DNA of 64,000 nucleotides from Asterias amurensis (taxonomy: Eukaryota; Echinodermata; Asteroidea; Forcipulatida; Asteriidae): positions 3,918,001-3,982,000 of the forward strand of contig NC_092666.1 of assembly GCF_032118995.1 (NCBI RefSeq), in the 5' to 3' direction. Positions 1 through 11,566 of the stretch are shown piece after piece. The position numbers and the translations under genes were made by a program. The notes beneath the pieces are model-generated. The model was not told where the DNA came from and did no database searches. It worked only from the letters and a program-made list of their open reading frames with translations. The stretch's first letter is position 1. Each line of letters begins with the position of its first letter.

Positions 1-2350
1 ATTGCCACTATAGTACTAAAACTAATAGTAATAAATGATACGATTCGATTCGATAACGATTGATTGATGTTTATTGTTTACTTGCATGCATGTGCAGGCA
101 GTGAACACTACTAACCATAACAACCGATAACTTGAACTTGTGAAGTTGTGTCATGGTGTGTGATACTTTAGTTAGTACTACTCAGCATGCTCAGTACTAC
201 TCCCTACTCTCTTCCTTGATCTATGCTAGGCCCTAGCCAGAGTTCAGTACAGTATACACCAGTAAGTAACACTACACTACACAGTAGAGTAGTTACAGTG
301 ACGGTGAGTGATACTGATACGGTGATATGTGACCGACAGATTATAAACAGTCAGTTATGGATGGTGTAATTTATAAAAAAAAGTTTTAAATAATGAACAA
401 AACTATAAAAAAAAATGTCAATTATACTCTACAGCTATATAGTTTATATAAGCCTTGACCAAATCTACTCATACACTCACCGTAATATGTAGGGATAATC
501 CAAGAAGCTTGAAGAGTGTGCGCTATATTTTCAAGATTCATTGACTTTTACACGGACTTGACGAAGGGACAACTCTTGAGGGCGCTTTTCTTCTTTCGAT
601 TCGGAGTAACCGAGCGAGTATTCGAAATTTCACGGTACGGTGGTTTTGTGGCTGAGTGATAGGGGCCTATACCTACCTGTAGCCTTATATCGATTCTCAC
701 AGAAAGAAAATGAGTACACAATTAAGGGTTTTGATAATTAACACAAACATTGAGTTTGAAGGCTGTCAGAAATGGCTACATATGAGATACATACACACGT
801 CTTCTGCAAACGGACCGTTATAAAAACAAGTTGATTCCTCCGTAATTAATAGACCCCGCCCTCGCACTCTTGATCTGCTCTGCCAACAAATCAATTAGTC
901 TATTATATCTTTGCCGAGCGAGACGTCAACTAGGTCAAGGCAACCGTACAGGACTGACAAATTGGTAAGTCAAAGTTTTAATTTTAGTGACACCCTGTTG
1001 TTTTATCTGTAATACGAATGATTGGACACCCATTTTTTTTTTTACCTGTGATTTTTGTATTGTCAAGCAATGTAAAAAAAAATTGCAACACTTGAATTGT
1101 CTAGACATTATTCAGTGCTTATTTACCCCGCCAACAACACCTGTTTCAGAAGGATTATGCGTAATAAATTATCTGTTTTATTTAGTAATTAATATGACAT
1201 GTGGGCCTATATGACCACAAGTTATAAGGCATATACAACAAAGATAAATTAACACCGGTCTAAAAACATTTGACAACGTTATTATTATTTAGTCTTACTC
1301 TATCTGCTTGCCTCCGGCCCCGCAAAAAACTCTAATTTTGCGCTAAATTGATTATTGGCTCTAAATTAAATAGAACCGGTTTTTAGAATAGGCTATACTC
1401 TCAAAATAGTTATGTATTTGAAACGTTTCTTACCTTTATTTAAGTGTGTCATATTCCACACAGACAGTAGAAGAAGCTAGGCAAGAGTTATCAATTACCG
1501 TAATTTGCCCTATGTGAAGTAATTCCCAGTCATTTTAGTTTCGTAAATTTAGACGACGCCGCATAAATCCACAATCCTCTTCCATTGAATTTCAGCTGCA
1601 AAAGTAACAACGCGCGTGCACGGGGGAAAAACGTCTGCACTGTGTGGCGGGCGAATCACTGAGGGATGCGGTTTATTTTGTATTAAGGTCCAATGCAAGA
1701 CATCGAAAACTTATTCATCCGCTCGTAAAATTTCACAATTTTAGTGACTTTAAAATAAGTTTGTGAAATAAATCTTGCATAAATTTGTTCATTGGAAATA
1801 TTTTGATCAGAAAACTACAAAATAATTTTTTCTCAATGTTCACTAAAAATGGCCTACATTACTACGCAGGTAAAATACCGCATGACACTTGACTGCCATT
1901 GGTCAAAGTTGTTGTGACAGACTTTTCGTTTGTGTGCATTACAAGCAGCTCATTTTTTTAGCAGACGATAAAATCTCATTATGGACAAAAGAAGCGGGAA
2001 GCACTTTTGCATGTTGTTTATCCATCATGCACTTGGATGATTGACACTTACTATAGTAATTTGCATACTTGGCACGCGAGTATAATGGCGGTGTCGGTGA
2101 CCTGTGTGTAGCCAATCACAGCTGGCCTAGGCCAGTACTATTACACCACTGTGTAATAATGAGATGGGCGAACCCGAAAATGACATTAGATTTTATCTTC
2201 ATTGTAAATCTTATGAATTGTATAAAATTGAGTTTGCTTTGCACAACGAATAGATAACCTAATAGCTTCAGTGTGCTTCAAGTTCATGTGCCGATTTCGT
2301 ACTAACTAAAGCACGCATGCTATATCCCTGTTTGAATGATAAATTCCAAG
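1..2350. other. Intergenic sequence without a recognised gene
   Basis: No reading frame here looks coding. A TATAAAA at 820-826 followed by an ATTG|GTAAGT donor-like site at about 960-969 could mark a non-coding first exon of the downstream membrane-protein gene; this is weak evidence. Confidence 0.3.
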
Positions 2351-3043
2351 TATAGTGATGATTTGCTAAACAAACATGGAGGAAGGAATTCAACTACTTT
2401 GATGGGTATTGTTGTGAAGTGTGCACCGATTGAAGAACTATAATAATGATTGCAGTGGATGAGAGCTGAAACTAGGGCCTATTTTCATAGAGCTGCTAAG
2501 CACAAAAATAATTTGCTTAGCATGAAATTCCGTTCTTATAAAAACTTGATTACCAACCAAAATTTCCATTTGTTGCATTTTGCTTTTTTTTAGCTGTTGT
2601 TTGCTAAATCCTGAAAAATCACGTGGTAATTTGGTTGGTAATTCAGTTTTTATCAATGTAAAAAAGTTCATGCTAAGCAAATTGATGTGCTTAGCAGTAT
2701 AGTGATGATTTGCTAAACAAACATGGAAGAAGGAATTCAACTACTTTGATGGGTATTGTTGTAAAGTGTGCACCGATTGAAGAACTATAATAATTATTGC
2801 AGTGGATGAGAGCTGAAACTAGGGCCTATTTTCATAGAGCTGCTAAGCACACAAATAATTTGCTTAGCATGAAATTCCGTTCTTATAAAAACTTGATTAC
2901 CAACCAAAATTTCCATTTGTTGCATTTTGCTTTTTTTAGCTGTTGTTTGCTAAATCCTGAAAAATCACGTGGTAATTTGGTTGGTAATCCAGTTTTTATC
3001 AAGGTAAAAAAGTTCATGCCAAGCAAATTGATGTGCTTAGCAG
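2351..3043 (+). repeat. Tandem duplication, 2 copies of about 347 bp, carrying a MITE
   Basis: Copy 1 is 2351-2697 and copy 2 is 2698-3043, nearly identical. Each contains the arms of the GGGCC(C)...TTTCATAGAGCTGCTAAGCACA element in inverted orientation, ending in GTGCTTAGCAG. The outer right end (CTCTAGGAAATTGGGCC, to about 3060) is present only after copy 2, so the duplication arose inside one element. Confidence 0.85.
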
Positions 3044-3751
3044 CTCTAGGAAATTGGGCCACGGGCGAATTTTTATTTCTATGTGACTATGGGTGTGGCA
3101 CTAGTCACAACAATGCAAATTGGCTAATAACCATTTTCCTGCTAAGCAATATGCTAAGCAATTTGTTGTGCTTACACAGGCCTTATTAAATAGGGCTCTT
3201 TTTCTGCAGAAATGATTACAGAGGATCAGGAATCAACATGAGCAGAGGTTTAGCTCAGATTTCACACAACAAAATAGTAAGACCCGGAGGTCACTGCATG
3301 ACTTTCTGGAAAAGAAATTGAAATCAAGCCAATGTAAAAAATAATGCTGTAGAGGGAGTTACACAAACAAATACTTGTAAGGTCATGTCACACACAACTT
3401 CACACGTTTCAAATATTGTTCTCTCATGAATGGAGGCATTGGAGTAGAACTTGTGGCCCGGATTATTGACTATTATTGCTTTTCAGTAAAAAATTAATAC
3501 GTTTGCACATAGACTTGCTATCATGGTCTCAAGTTTAGCCCTTTTATATGACCCTTCCTCTGTGCTGTATCATAACACGAAAGTGCAAGGCAGCCAGCAG
3601 GGCTAGTCTCCACTTATACTCTTTGCAAGCTATTCCCCAAGGTTATGTTTTTGTGTTTGTGCGAAATCCATGAAACTTGAATCAGCTCTCGTAAGTATAC
3701 TGGCTGTGTCACACCATAATATCAAAGAATACGCCGAAAAAAGGGTGGAAA

Positions 3752-6700
3752 ATGAGCGAAACAAACCAACCAGCTATTATGGTACCTGAGGCGGACATGG
3801 TCTTGCCGAAAAATGGTGACACAACAAACACCACCAAGCAAGGAGAGAATTCTACCGAGAGAAATTACCCGTCCAAGGTTACCTTCGCTAAAATGAACCG
3901 TGTAGAGCGTCGGGAGTACGGCTGTTGTGGCCGAGAGAAATGCGGTGGTCCTGCGTTGGTTGTCGTAGCGTTGGTAGTAGCATCTATTGCGCTGCTGTTC
4001 GGGTTTATTGGACTTGCCAATACAGGCAATATTTACGTTGATGTTAAAAATGAAATGACAGTTCAACAAACAGGTTAGTGCAAGTTTTGCAATTTTTTTA
4101 ACAGTCTAAACAATCGATATATTTGTTTCAATTCTCATTTGTCATACCTATAAACGCAGATTCATTTATAGCACTAATCTCTGCTTTTCCCTGTATTATA
4201 TAGGTACAGGGCCTATGCAATACTTTTCCATATTAAGGAATTAATTTGTTAGGCATGTTAAACCTCTCATTTTTTTCATGTTTTTTTTTTTTTTTTTTTT
4301 TTGGGGGGGGGGGGGGGTTAAGTTTAATTTGTAATAGTTATTTGTTTTAATTAAATTCCGTAAGCAAAACTCCGTGTGGAATCTTTAGAAGTTCCATGAT
4401 GTTTGATTTTAAAAGCCCTTTGTGTGCAATCTCTGTTAATTAATTTAATCTCCATAGTTCCAGTAGCGGCTGAAATACCAGAAACCACCGATCGAGTTTG
4501 GACATTTGCTATTGGAGATTACAGTAATAGACTCGAATACGTGTAAGTTTTGTGACCATAGAGTACAATACTTGTATAATTTTATTGCGGTTAATTTGAT
4601 TGTGTTGAGTAAAACTTGAAAGTGCTGATTCAAGTCGTTGTGCGTTTGGTCCAAAGACAATTTCGAGATTAATCACATTATTGTTAAATCATCCAATTTA
4701 TATGCATTTAACAATAATTTAGGACAAATAGATTCGCTTGCTTTCCTTTGAAAAAACTTCTATAGCACAATATGATTGCTAAAAGTTAACAAGCTATACG
4801 CTATTATGCCATTTGAAACTATATTGTTTCTTCAAATTAATTATTGTTTCTTCAAGTTATTTGTATACTTTTACCGTTATAATTCTTTGTTTTACTACAG
4901 CGAACCTGAGAGTGGCCAGGTCAAAGGCTACAACATTGATGTCGTTAACGCAGGTTAGAAGTACCTCGATTGGATTTTGAAGGGTTAGGCTGGCAGAAAT
5001 TACAGTTGCAATTGTACGATGGATAAAACACTCTAGACTTAGCAAATGTCGTAGCCATCATATCCCCTGCCGCCAACTCGTATACAGACTTGGCTCAAGT
5101 GTCAATTCCGTGTGAGTCCCTTTATTTTCAGTCTCATCACCTGACGTCAGAAAACTTTTGCCCGGCCGGCATCCCCAAACCTGTGCCACAGCTTTTTGTT
5201 TGCTAGTACGCTTTGGGACACCTCACACAACAAAATACTGATGATTACTGAATATTATATAGTACAATGACTATAACATTGTAAATAATCAATTCATTGT
5301 TGACGTGTTTACAGTTTGTAAGATTGCTAAAAAGAGCTGCCGACTAGATTGGGATGACTACAACCGATGCTGGGAATCTATAGGAGAGGAAATCGAGAAA
5401 CAGGGAGGTGGTATTGGGCTTCTGGGAAGGTGGTATGATGCATGCACAGGTACAGTTATTTATTTTATCAAAGGCTTTGGACACCTTCGAGTGGGACTTA
5501 AAACCGTTGGTCCCGTGCGTTGTGTAAAATGCACTTAAAACATACCAGTAACACTAATCGCTAAGAGAATGGGTTCGCCCTGGTGTTCCTGGTAGTGGCT
5601 GTTGAATGCGCCGTAGAACATTGTACCCTTATTAGGTGCTTTATAATTGGGTCTCAGAATTTCACAACTTCGAAAACCTTTCTTTCTTTAAAAAAAAGTA
5701 TCTTAGCACCTTGTATACCTTGTTGGTAGATCGTGCGCTATACAAGACGTCGGTATTATTGTCACAATGTCAAAGACAGTATAGACTAACTTTATGTATC
5801 CCAAACTATATGCATAAAATAACAAAAAAATTAATCTGTGAAATTTTGTGCTCAAATTGGTAGAGCGTTAAACAGTGACAGCAAACATTTACCCTTACAC
5901 ATTTTGTTTAAAAAAAAAATTAAATTTCCAGTACATAACAAAAAACAGTCTTGTGGAGGCGCAATATCCTACTTGTGTTTGGAAAGACTAAGAAAGAAGA
6001 AACAAAACAGAACAAACAAACTTATTTAATTCATGATTAATTAACTTTGATTGACTTTTGTTTTTACTGTCCACTCAGGATGGCCAGTTACATATCGCCG
6101 TTTGCGCACTTTCTCGTTCACCGAGGCGCACGCTAAGAAACACCTCGCCGTGTTCATGGTGAAGTCTGGTACCCCACAGAGCGACTTCAACTGGCGTAAC
6201 ATCACCGGAAAGACCATCGGTCTTTTACGCTACTATATTGAAGATGAAGATTGCATACAAAGCCTGACAGAAGTCGTGGTAAATATTATTTTAAGTTACA
6301 AAATATGTATACTATAAATGTAACCAATATCAATGGCTTAGCCCCTCATGGTCATTCATTCTCCCTGTCACTCGTCCTGTGCCCAATTTCATGGAGCTGC
6401 TTAAGCAAAAACAAACACCTTGCTTAAAAGTAAAATTAGATTACCGGCGCGGATTGATGATTCAAATCAGTTGTTATGCAAAGTAAACAACAGCTAAATA
6501 CCAGTCACAAACAATGTTTATGGTATGACATTTTTGCCAGTAACATGTGTTAAATAAGCACTTTTTTTCCATAGGAAACATTTAAACATCTCAGCCTAAA
6601 GCTCATTAAAGGCAGTGGTCACTATTAGTAATTGTAAAAGACAAGCCTTCACAGTTGGTGTATCTCAACATATGCATAAAATAACAAACCTGTGAAAATT

Positions 6701-8855
6701 TGAGCTCAATCGGTCATCGAACTTGCGAGATAATAATGAAAGAAAAAAACACCCTTGTCATACGAAGTTGTGTGCGTTTAGATGGTTGATTTCGAGACCT
6801 CAAGTTCTAAACCTGAGGTCTCGAAATCAAATTCGTGAAAAAATTTCTTCTTTCTCGAAAACTATGGCACTTCAGAGGGAGCCGTTTCTCGCAATGTTTT
6901 ATACCATCAACCTCTCCCCATTACTCGTCACCAAGAAAGGTTTTATGCTAATAAATATTTTGAGTAATTACCAATAGTGTCCACTGCCTTTAATGATGTA
7001 GCCAACAAACGTCACCAAGCAAGACTAAAATTTTGATTCACCGAATTGTAATTGTAATCCTTTGTCTCAATGCATATGCATGTCTTTTAATAGCGACCAC
7101 ATGCCTATATCAAGCTTTGCTTCTAAAATAAATTTCTCTGATCCTTTTTTATAGGGCCTGACGGAGGGAAGAGTTATTAACTTTTTAACTCAGCAGGATT
7201 TACTCTCAGCAGTAAACAATGGCGAGGTGGGTACATTTATGAACATATGAACAATAATATTACTGCAGAGGTAGTCTTTGATTCGAGGCTATATCCTCAT
7301 TTTTAGATTTGTGATGTTCTCAGTTGAACATTCTCAAACAGCATGTGTGTATCTACTTGCCAGGTAAATAATGTTCTTTTGAGAACTTGTCTTGCTTTAT
7401 TCTACTACCGCGGAGTAGTTTTTCGGAATTCGAAAGGCTTCTCGGTTCTGAAAAGAGCTGTCCTGTTTCTTTACTACCTGGGCGGAATGTAGCAAATTGG
7501 CCGGGACTGGATTAGGTTTAGTGGGTCGTTATTAATTATCATCACTACCGCGCCGGGTAATATTATTGGTCTCATTACGTTCGACTAGCTGCTTGCTTTA
7601 GGCAGAAGACTGATAACAAAATAACAAGTAGTGTTTTCATTGCAGGTGGATGCTGTTTTCATCAGTGAATTCCTGGGCGTAAAAAATAACCTAAAGCTAG
7701 CCTCAGATCGCATCGATGGGTGCGCCTTGCAGGGATACAGCATGATGATGAGGAAGGATAATACGTTAGCGACATGGTGGAATCCCGCCCTCAACGCCCT
7801 GATTGCATCAACAGAGTATCGGGAAATATGCAACGGACTGGAAGACGAGTCTATTCATGGTAAGGTTTCACTGTTTTGGATTTTTTTTTACACCGAAGCG
7901 CCAAGGGGTTCAACCCCTGCAAAATACTGTCTTGAGATGAGATACGTTTACCCTTTTCGGAATAATCTTTCAATAGGGAACATGTGCATAACTAACGTAG
8001 TTTCATCTCAATTGGAACCGTTCACTTCTTATTTTTGGATTTATTTGGTGGTAAGTCTTTCAAATGATTTTGTTGTAGTTGTAATAAATGGTTTTCGTAC
8101 GCCAAAAAAAAAAATATACATATATATAGATATATAATAATAATTGACTTTCTAGGTCTTCTTGATCAAAATCAGTGGATTCTGTAATTTTTATCATTTT
8201 ATTCGAATTATTTCCGTTATTCTTAAGTTTAAAGGAACACGTTGCCTTGGATCGGTCGAGTTGGTCTTTGAAAAGCGTTATGTAACCGTTTGTTATAAAA
8301 TCGGTATGGTTAGAAAAATGTTGTAAAAGTAGAATACAATGATCTACACAAATATGCCTCGAAATTGCACGGTTTTCGTTTTAACCTGTCGACAAACACG
8401 GTCGCCATTTATGGGGGTCAAAAATTTGACTCCCATAAATGGCCAACCGTGTTAGTTCGCGACGTAAAATGAAAACCGTGCAATTTTGAGTGATACTTGT
8501 GCGGATCATTATATTCTACTTTTAAAACATCTTTCTAACAATATGCATTTCATAACAAAATGGTTTCAAACGTTTTTCATAGACCAACTCGTCCGATCCA
8601 AGGCAACGTGTTCCTTTAAAATAAAGAATTTTAATTTCCTCAACATAATTCTATAATGCAGGCATACCTTTAATCTGCGGGTAAAATTTCATAAAACTGC
8701 TCAACAGAAATGTCTACTCTGCTTAACGACCAGTCATAAACTGTACACGTGGTTTGGCTGGTAACCACAAGTTTACATCTTTCAGTCTTTGTTTTGTATT
8801 CTTTTCAGGCAGCATACCAGGACCATCAGCCAAGGCGGTTTGCATCGGCTTTTGA
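3752..8855 (+). CDS. Type II membrane protein with extracellular solute-binding protein (SBP family 3-like) domain, 375 aa
   Basis: Eight exons join in phase: 3752-4073, 4458-4542, 4901-4953, 5315-5449, 6079-6278, 7155-7226, 7646-7859, 8809-8855. The product has a cytoplasmic tail of about 66 residues, a Cys-rich juxtamembrane stretch (YGCCGREKCGG) and one hydrophobic segment at about 68-89. Basic residues before it predict N-in topology. The ectodomain carries landmarks of the periplasmic binding protein type II fold: GYNIDVVNAVCKIA (145-158), GWPVTYRR then FSFTEAH (199-216), GKTIGLL (242-248) and NNGEVDAVF (286-294). There are eight ectodomain cysteines and one N-glycosylation site (N239-I-T). 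Unlike ionotropic glutamate receptors it has no pore segments, so a membrane-tethered amino-acid-binding or sensing role is inferred; ligand and partners are unknown. The start is the first in-frame ATG of exon 1; an upstream non-coding exon is possible. The model is secure, the function is not. Confidence 0.85.
4281..4317 (+). repeat. T22G15 homopolymer junction
   Basis: A run of 22 T is followed directly by 15 G in intron 1 of the membrane-protein gene. Lengths may be unreliable because of sequencing. Confidence 0.8.
6606..6993 (+). repeat. MITE, TTAAAGGCA(G/C)TGGACAC family
   Basis: Ends are TTAAAGGCAGTGG and CCACTGCCTTTAA, with an internal GAGACCTCAAG...CTGAGGTCTC hairpin at about 6788-6826. 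It lies in intron 5 of the membrane-protein gene. Confidence 0.85.
8229..8619. repeat. Foldback element, near-perfect inverted repeat
   Basis: Arms of about 190 bases begin AAAGGAACACGTTGCCTTGG and meet at ATTTATGGGGGTCAAAAATTTGACTCCCATAAAT. It lies in intron 7 of the membrane-protein gene. A second copy is at 44911-45294. Confidence 0.9.
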
Positions 8856-9162
8856 GTGACCGCTGGGCTAGAGTGGATCAAACGAATCTTCAAAACAAAT
8901 ACTTCAATGCAGAAAAAATGAAATATAATATTGTTCTAATTATGCCTAAGAAGTACAGTTTGATGCACTCTGCTTTTTCTGTACCTAAATATTATGATAT
9001 TTTTGACTTAAAGTATTATGTATATTTGTGTAAAGCTTTGTGTAGCATTTTATTCATTATCATTACTGGTGTTTTTTTTCCGTTAGAAGCCAATTTTTGA
9101 TTGATCGACTCATTGGAATGAATAGCAGGAACTATTGAAATACATAGTATAATCTTTGTACA

Positions 9163-9168
9163 AATAAA
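9163..9168 (+). terminator. Candidate poly(A) signal of the solute-binding-domain gene
   Basis: AATAAA lies about 310 bases past the stop codon at 8853-8855, in AT-rich sequence followed by a T-rich stretch. No other gene on this strand is near, so it most likely ends this transcript. Confidence 0.5.
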
Positions 9169-11400
9169 CACATCTAGTTAATGATAATATATCGCACACC
9201 TCACCTTTTGAGTTGTTTCTTTTTCTTCATGTTATTAAATTCAATGAGTGACGTTATTTGTTTTATTTGCCGAGAATAAAATTATTTTTAATGTATAGGC
9301 TGAACGGAATAACATTATGTTTAAGCTGTACACCTAAAGGATTCTTTGCAGAGCGCCAAATAAAAACAATTGTGGACTTTTATAACTATTAAAAAATCGT
9401 CAGCATGGAAACTTTCTTTTTGGTAAACGAGCAAAGGAGAGCTGTTGATAGTATCAGACATTTGGGGAAACGGCTCCCTGCCCTCCTCGTAGTTTAGATT
9501 TAGACTAGTCTTGAAGTCAAGACGGTAATTGTTAAGCGCGGTGTGTAGTTACAGCGCGGTGTAGCTGCGGGGACGATACACACACCCTCGATCCCAGTAT
9601 GTGTGTGTGAGAGTCAGTCGCAGTTAGAGCTGCCTCGCGCTACCTACGACTGTTGCATGTGTAACATCGCACTGTGACTGTTGCATGAAAGGCAGACAAA
9701 TAGGCAGCGCCTAACGACTTGTCATCAAGTCTAGATTTAGACAAAAGCGTGATTTCTCACTCAAAATAAAAAATATTGAAATTCTTCAAGCCTTAATCCT
9801 TTTATAGGCGTCTGAAAGCGTACAGATTAATGTGCAACAAGTCCCAACATTTCCACATATTTTTTTGTTTTTGTATTTCTACTTCAATAGTACTCGGCAA
9901 AGTCCCATGATGGGATATCACGCCAATAATGTATGCATAGGCCTATTCTGTGTTACGTTAGGCCTATTATTATGCTACTGATGTGCAAACTCCATTTGGT
10001 GGATGTCCAGCATAGGGCGCAGACGCGAAGTAGGCAACAAGAATTTTTTAGTGAAGAGTCCCAGCATTTTAGTGAAGACTAGTATTCTCTCTTGGATCAC
10101 CAAGTGAAAATACTGGTCTTTGAAAAGTAATAAACGTGTCTAGTGCGAGAAAATGCATTTATTGTCAGTTTGGTGAAATTACCATTACATTTAGTTATAA
10201 ATAAAACAGCTCTGAAATAAATGTTATTTTAATTCCGTATAGCACAACACAGTGACAGATACAGTCTGCACATTTTAATAGACCCAGCATAATGCAACCC
10301 GTATATTTATTATCCGATTGTACAGATAGACACCAGCACAATAGAAAATAACACAGTATTATTTGTCTGTTTGCCCGTTAAGTAGCTTCAATGACTACTG
10401 TTAACCCGGCTTGGTTTCAACATTCCTAGTTTTATTGTTGTTGGTTTCGTTTCATGCTGGTTGCAAGTCGCCTGTAAAAAAAAATAATATACGCATTAAA
10501 AACACGCTATGAAATACATGCAATATAACAACATGACCACGGCGATTATTCCGTGCCATAAGCTATCACTGATATCTTGAGTTGAGAAAAGCTACTCCAA
10601 AACAATTTTATAAACGCGACTACAAAATAATATACAGACAGGCAATGGACACCTTTGGTCATTGTCAAAGACCAGTATTCCCACTTGGTGTATCCCATGC
10701 AACTTATGCATCAATAAAAACACAACTGTGAAAATTTGGGATATTGGTCATCGAATGTGCAAGAGAACAATGATAGAAAACCCTTGTTGAATTTTGGTTG
10801 TGCTTTCATATGCATAATAAAAGGCTTCATGCCTGAAGTCTTTGAACGAGAAATTACTTCTTTCCTAATAGATGTTAAATTTGCTTCGGGGATATAGAAT
10901 ACAAATTTTTGTTTTTTACCCATACAACGATGTGTGTTAGCCCATAGCCGTAGAGCTATGTATATTGACAGCACTGTATACTTTAGTACTCTCCTGATTC
11001 CTTTAAATTACTTCTTTCTTGAAAACTACGTTACTTCAGAGGGAGCCGTTTCTCACAATATTGTATACTATAACAGCTTTCCATCACTCGTTACCAAGTA
11101 ACTTTTTATGCTAATTGCATAATTTTGAGTAATTACTAAAATTAAATGTGTCCAGTGCCTTTAATAACCTGTTTTCTCAGGGCTACATGAGCACATCACC
11201 AGTCATTTATCTATTAATAACAATGTAGTCTCGTTTACCGAGCGAAGTCCAATGCACTAAAATATTTTCACATTAGTTGTTTACAGTCTTACCCCCGCCA
11301 CTGTGCTTTGACTCACACGGCGTAACAGTGAGTCAGTACCGAACCAGTCTAGCGTGCCGTTAACAAAATAACATTATTTGAATACGCCCATTCATACACT
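9169..11400. other. Intergenic repeats, no gene seen
   Basis: Holds a reverse-oriented copy of the CACTGGACAC MITE (about 9395-9880) split by an insertion at about 9495-9750, a partial copy near 10040-10140, and another split copy at about 10640-11163. Nothing coding was recognised. Confidence 0.5.
10865..11018. mobile_element. 154 bp insertion inside a MITE, flanked by a 14 bp direct repeat
   Basis: AAATTACTTCTTTC occurs at 10851-10864 and again at 11005-11018, at the point where the host MITE sequence is interrupted. A 14 bp target duplication suggests a SINE- or LINE-type insertion; the insert itself is not recognised. Confidence 0.6.
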
Positions 11401-11566
11401 CGCGTCCTTTGAAAAAGAGCGTTACTATTGGTGTATTGCTTACTGTGTGTGTACGTGTAGGTCCCTGCCTTGCAAATTGTGTCCGATTGGTACTGGTTGA
11501 CACAGGAATAAAGTGCTCCCCTTTGCAATTATAAAGTGCTGGTTTGGGTGGAATATTTCTTGAAAG
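11401..11566 (+). promoter_or_regulatory. Possible promoter and non-coding first exon of the TRIM-NHL gene
   Basis: Two ATTGG (inverted CCAAT) boxes near 11433 and 11484, TATAAA at 11530-11535 and a strong TGAAAG|GTAAGT donor at 11566/11567 lie upstream of the TRIM gene, whose coding exon has an acceptor just before its ATG. The 7.6 kb link is a guess. Confidence 0.3.
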
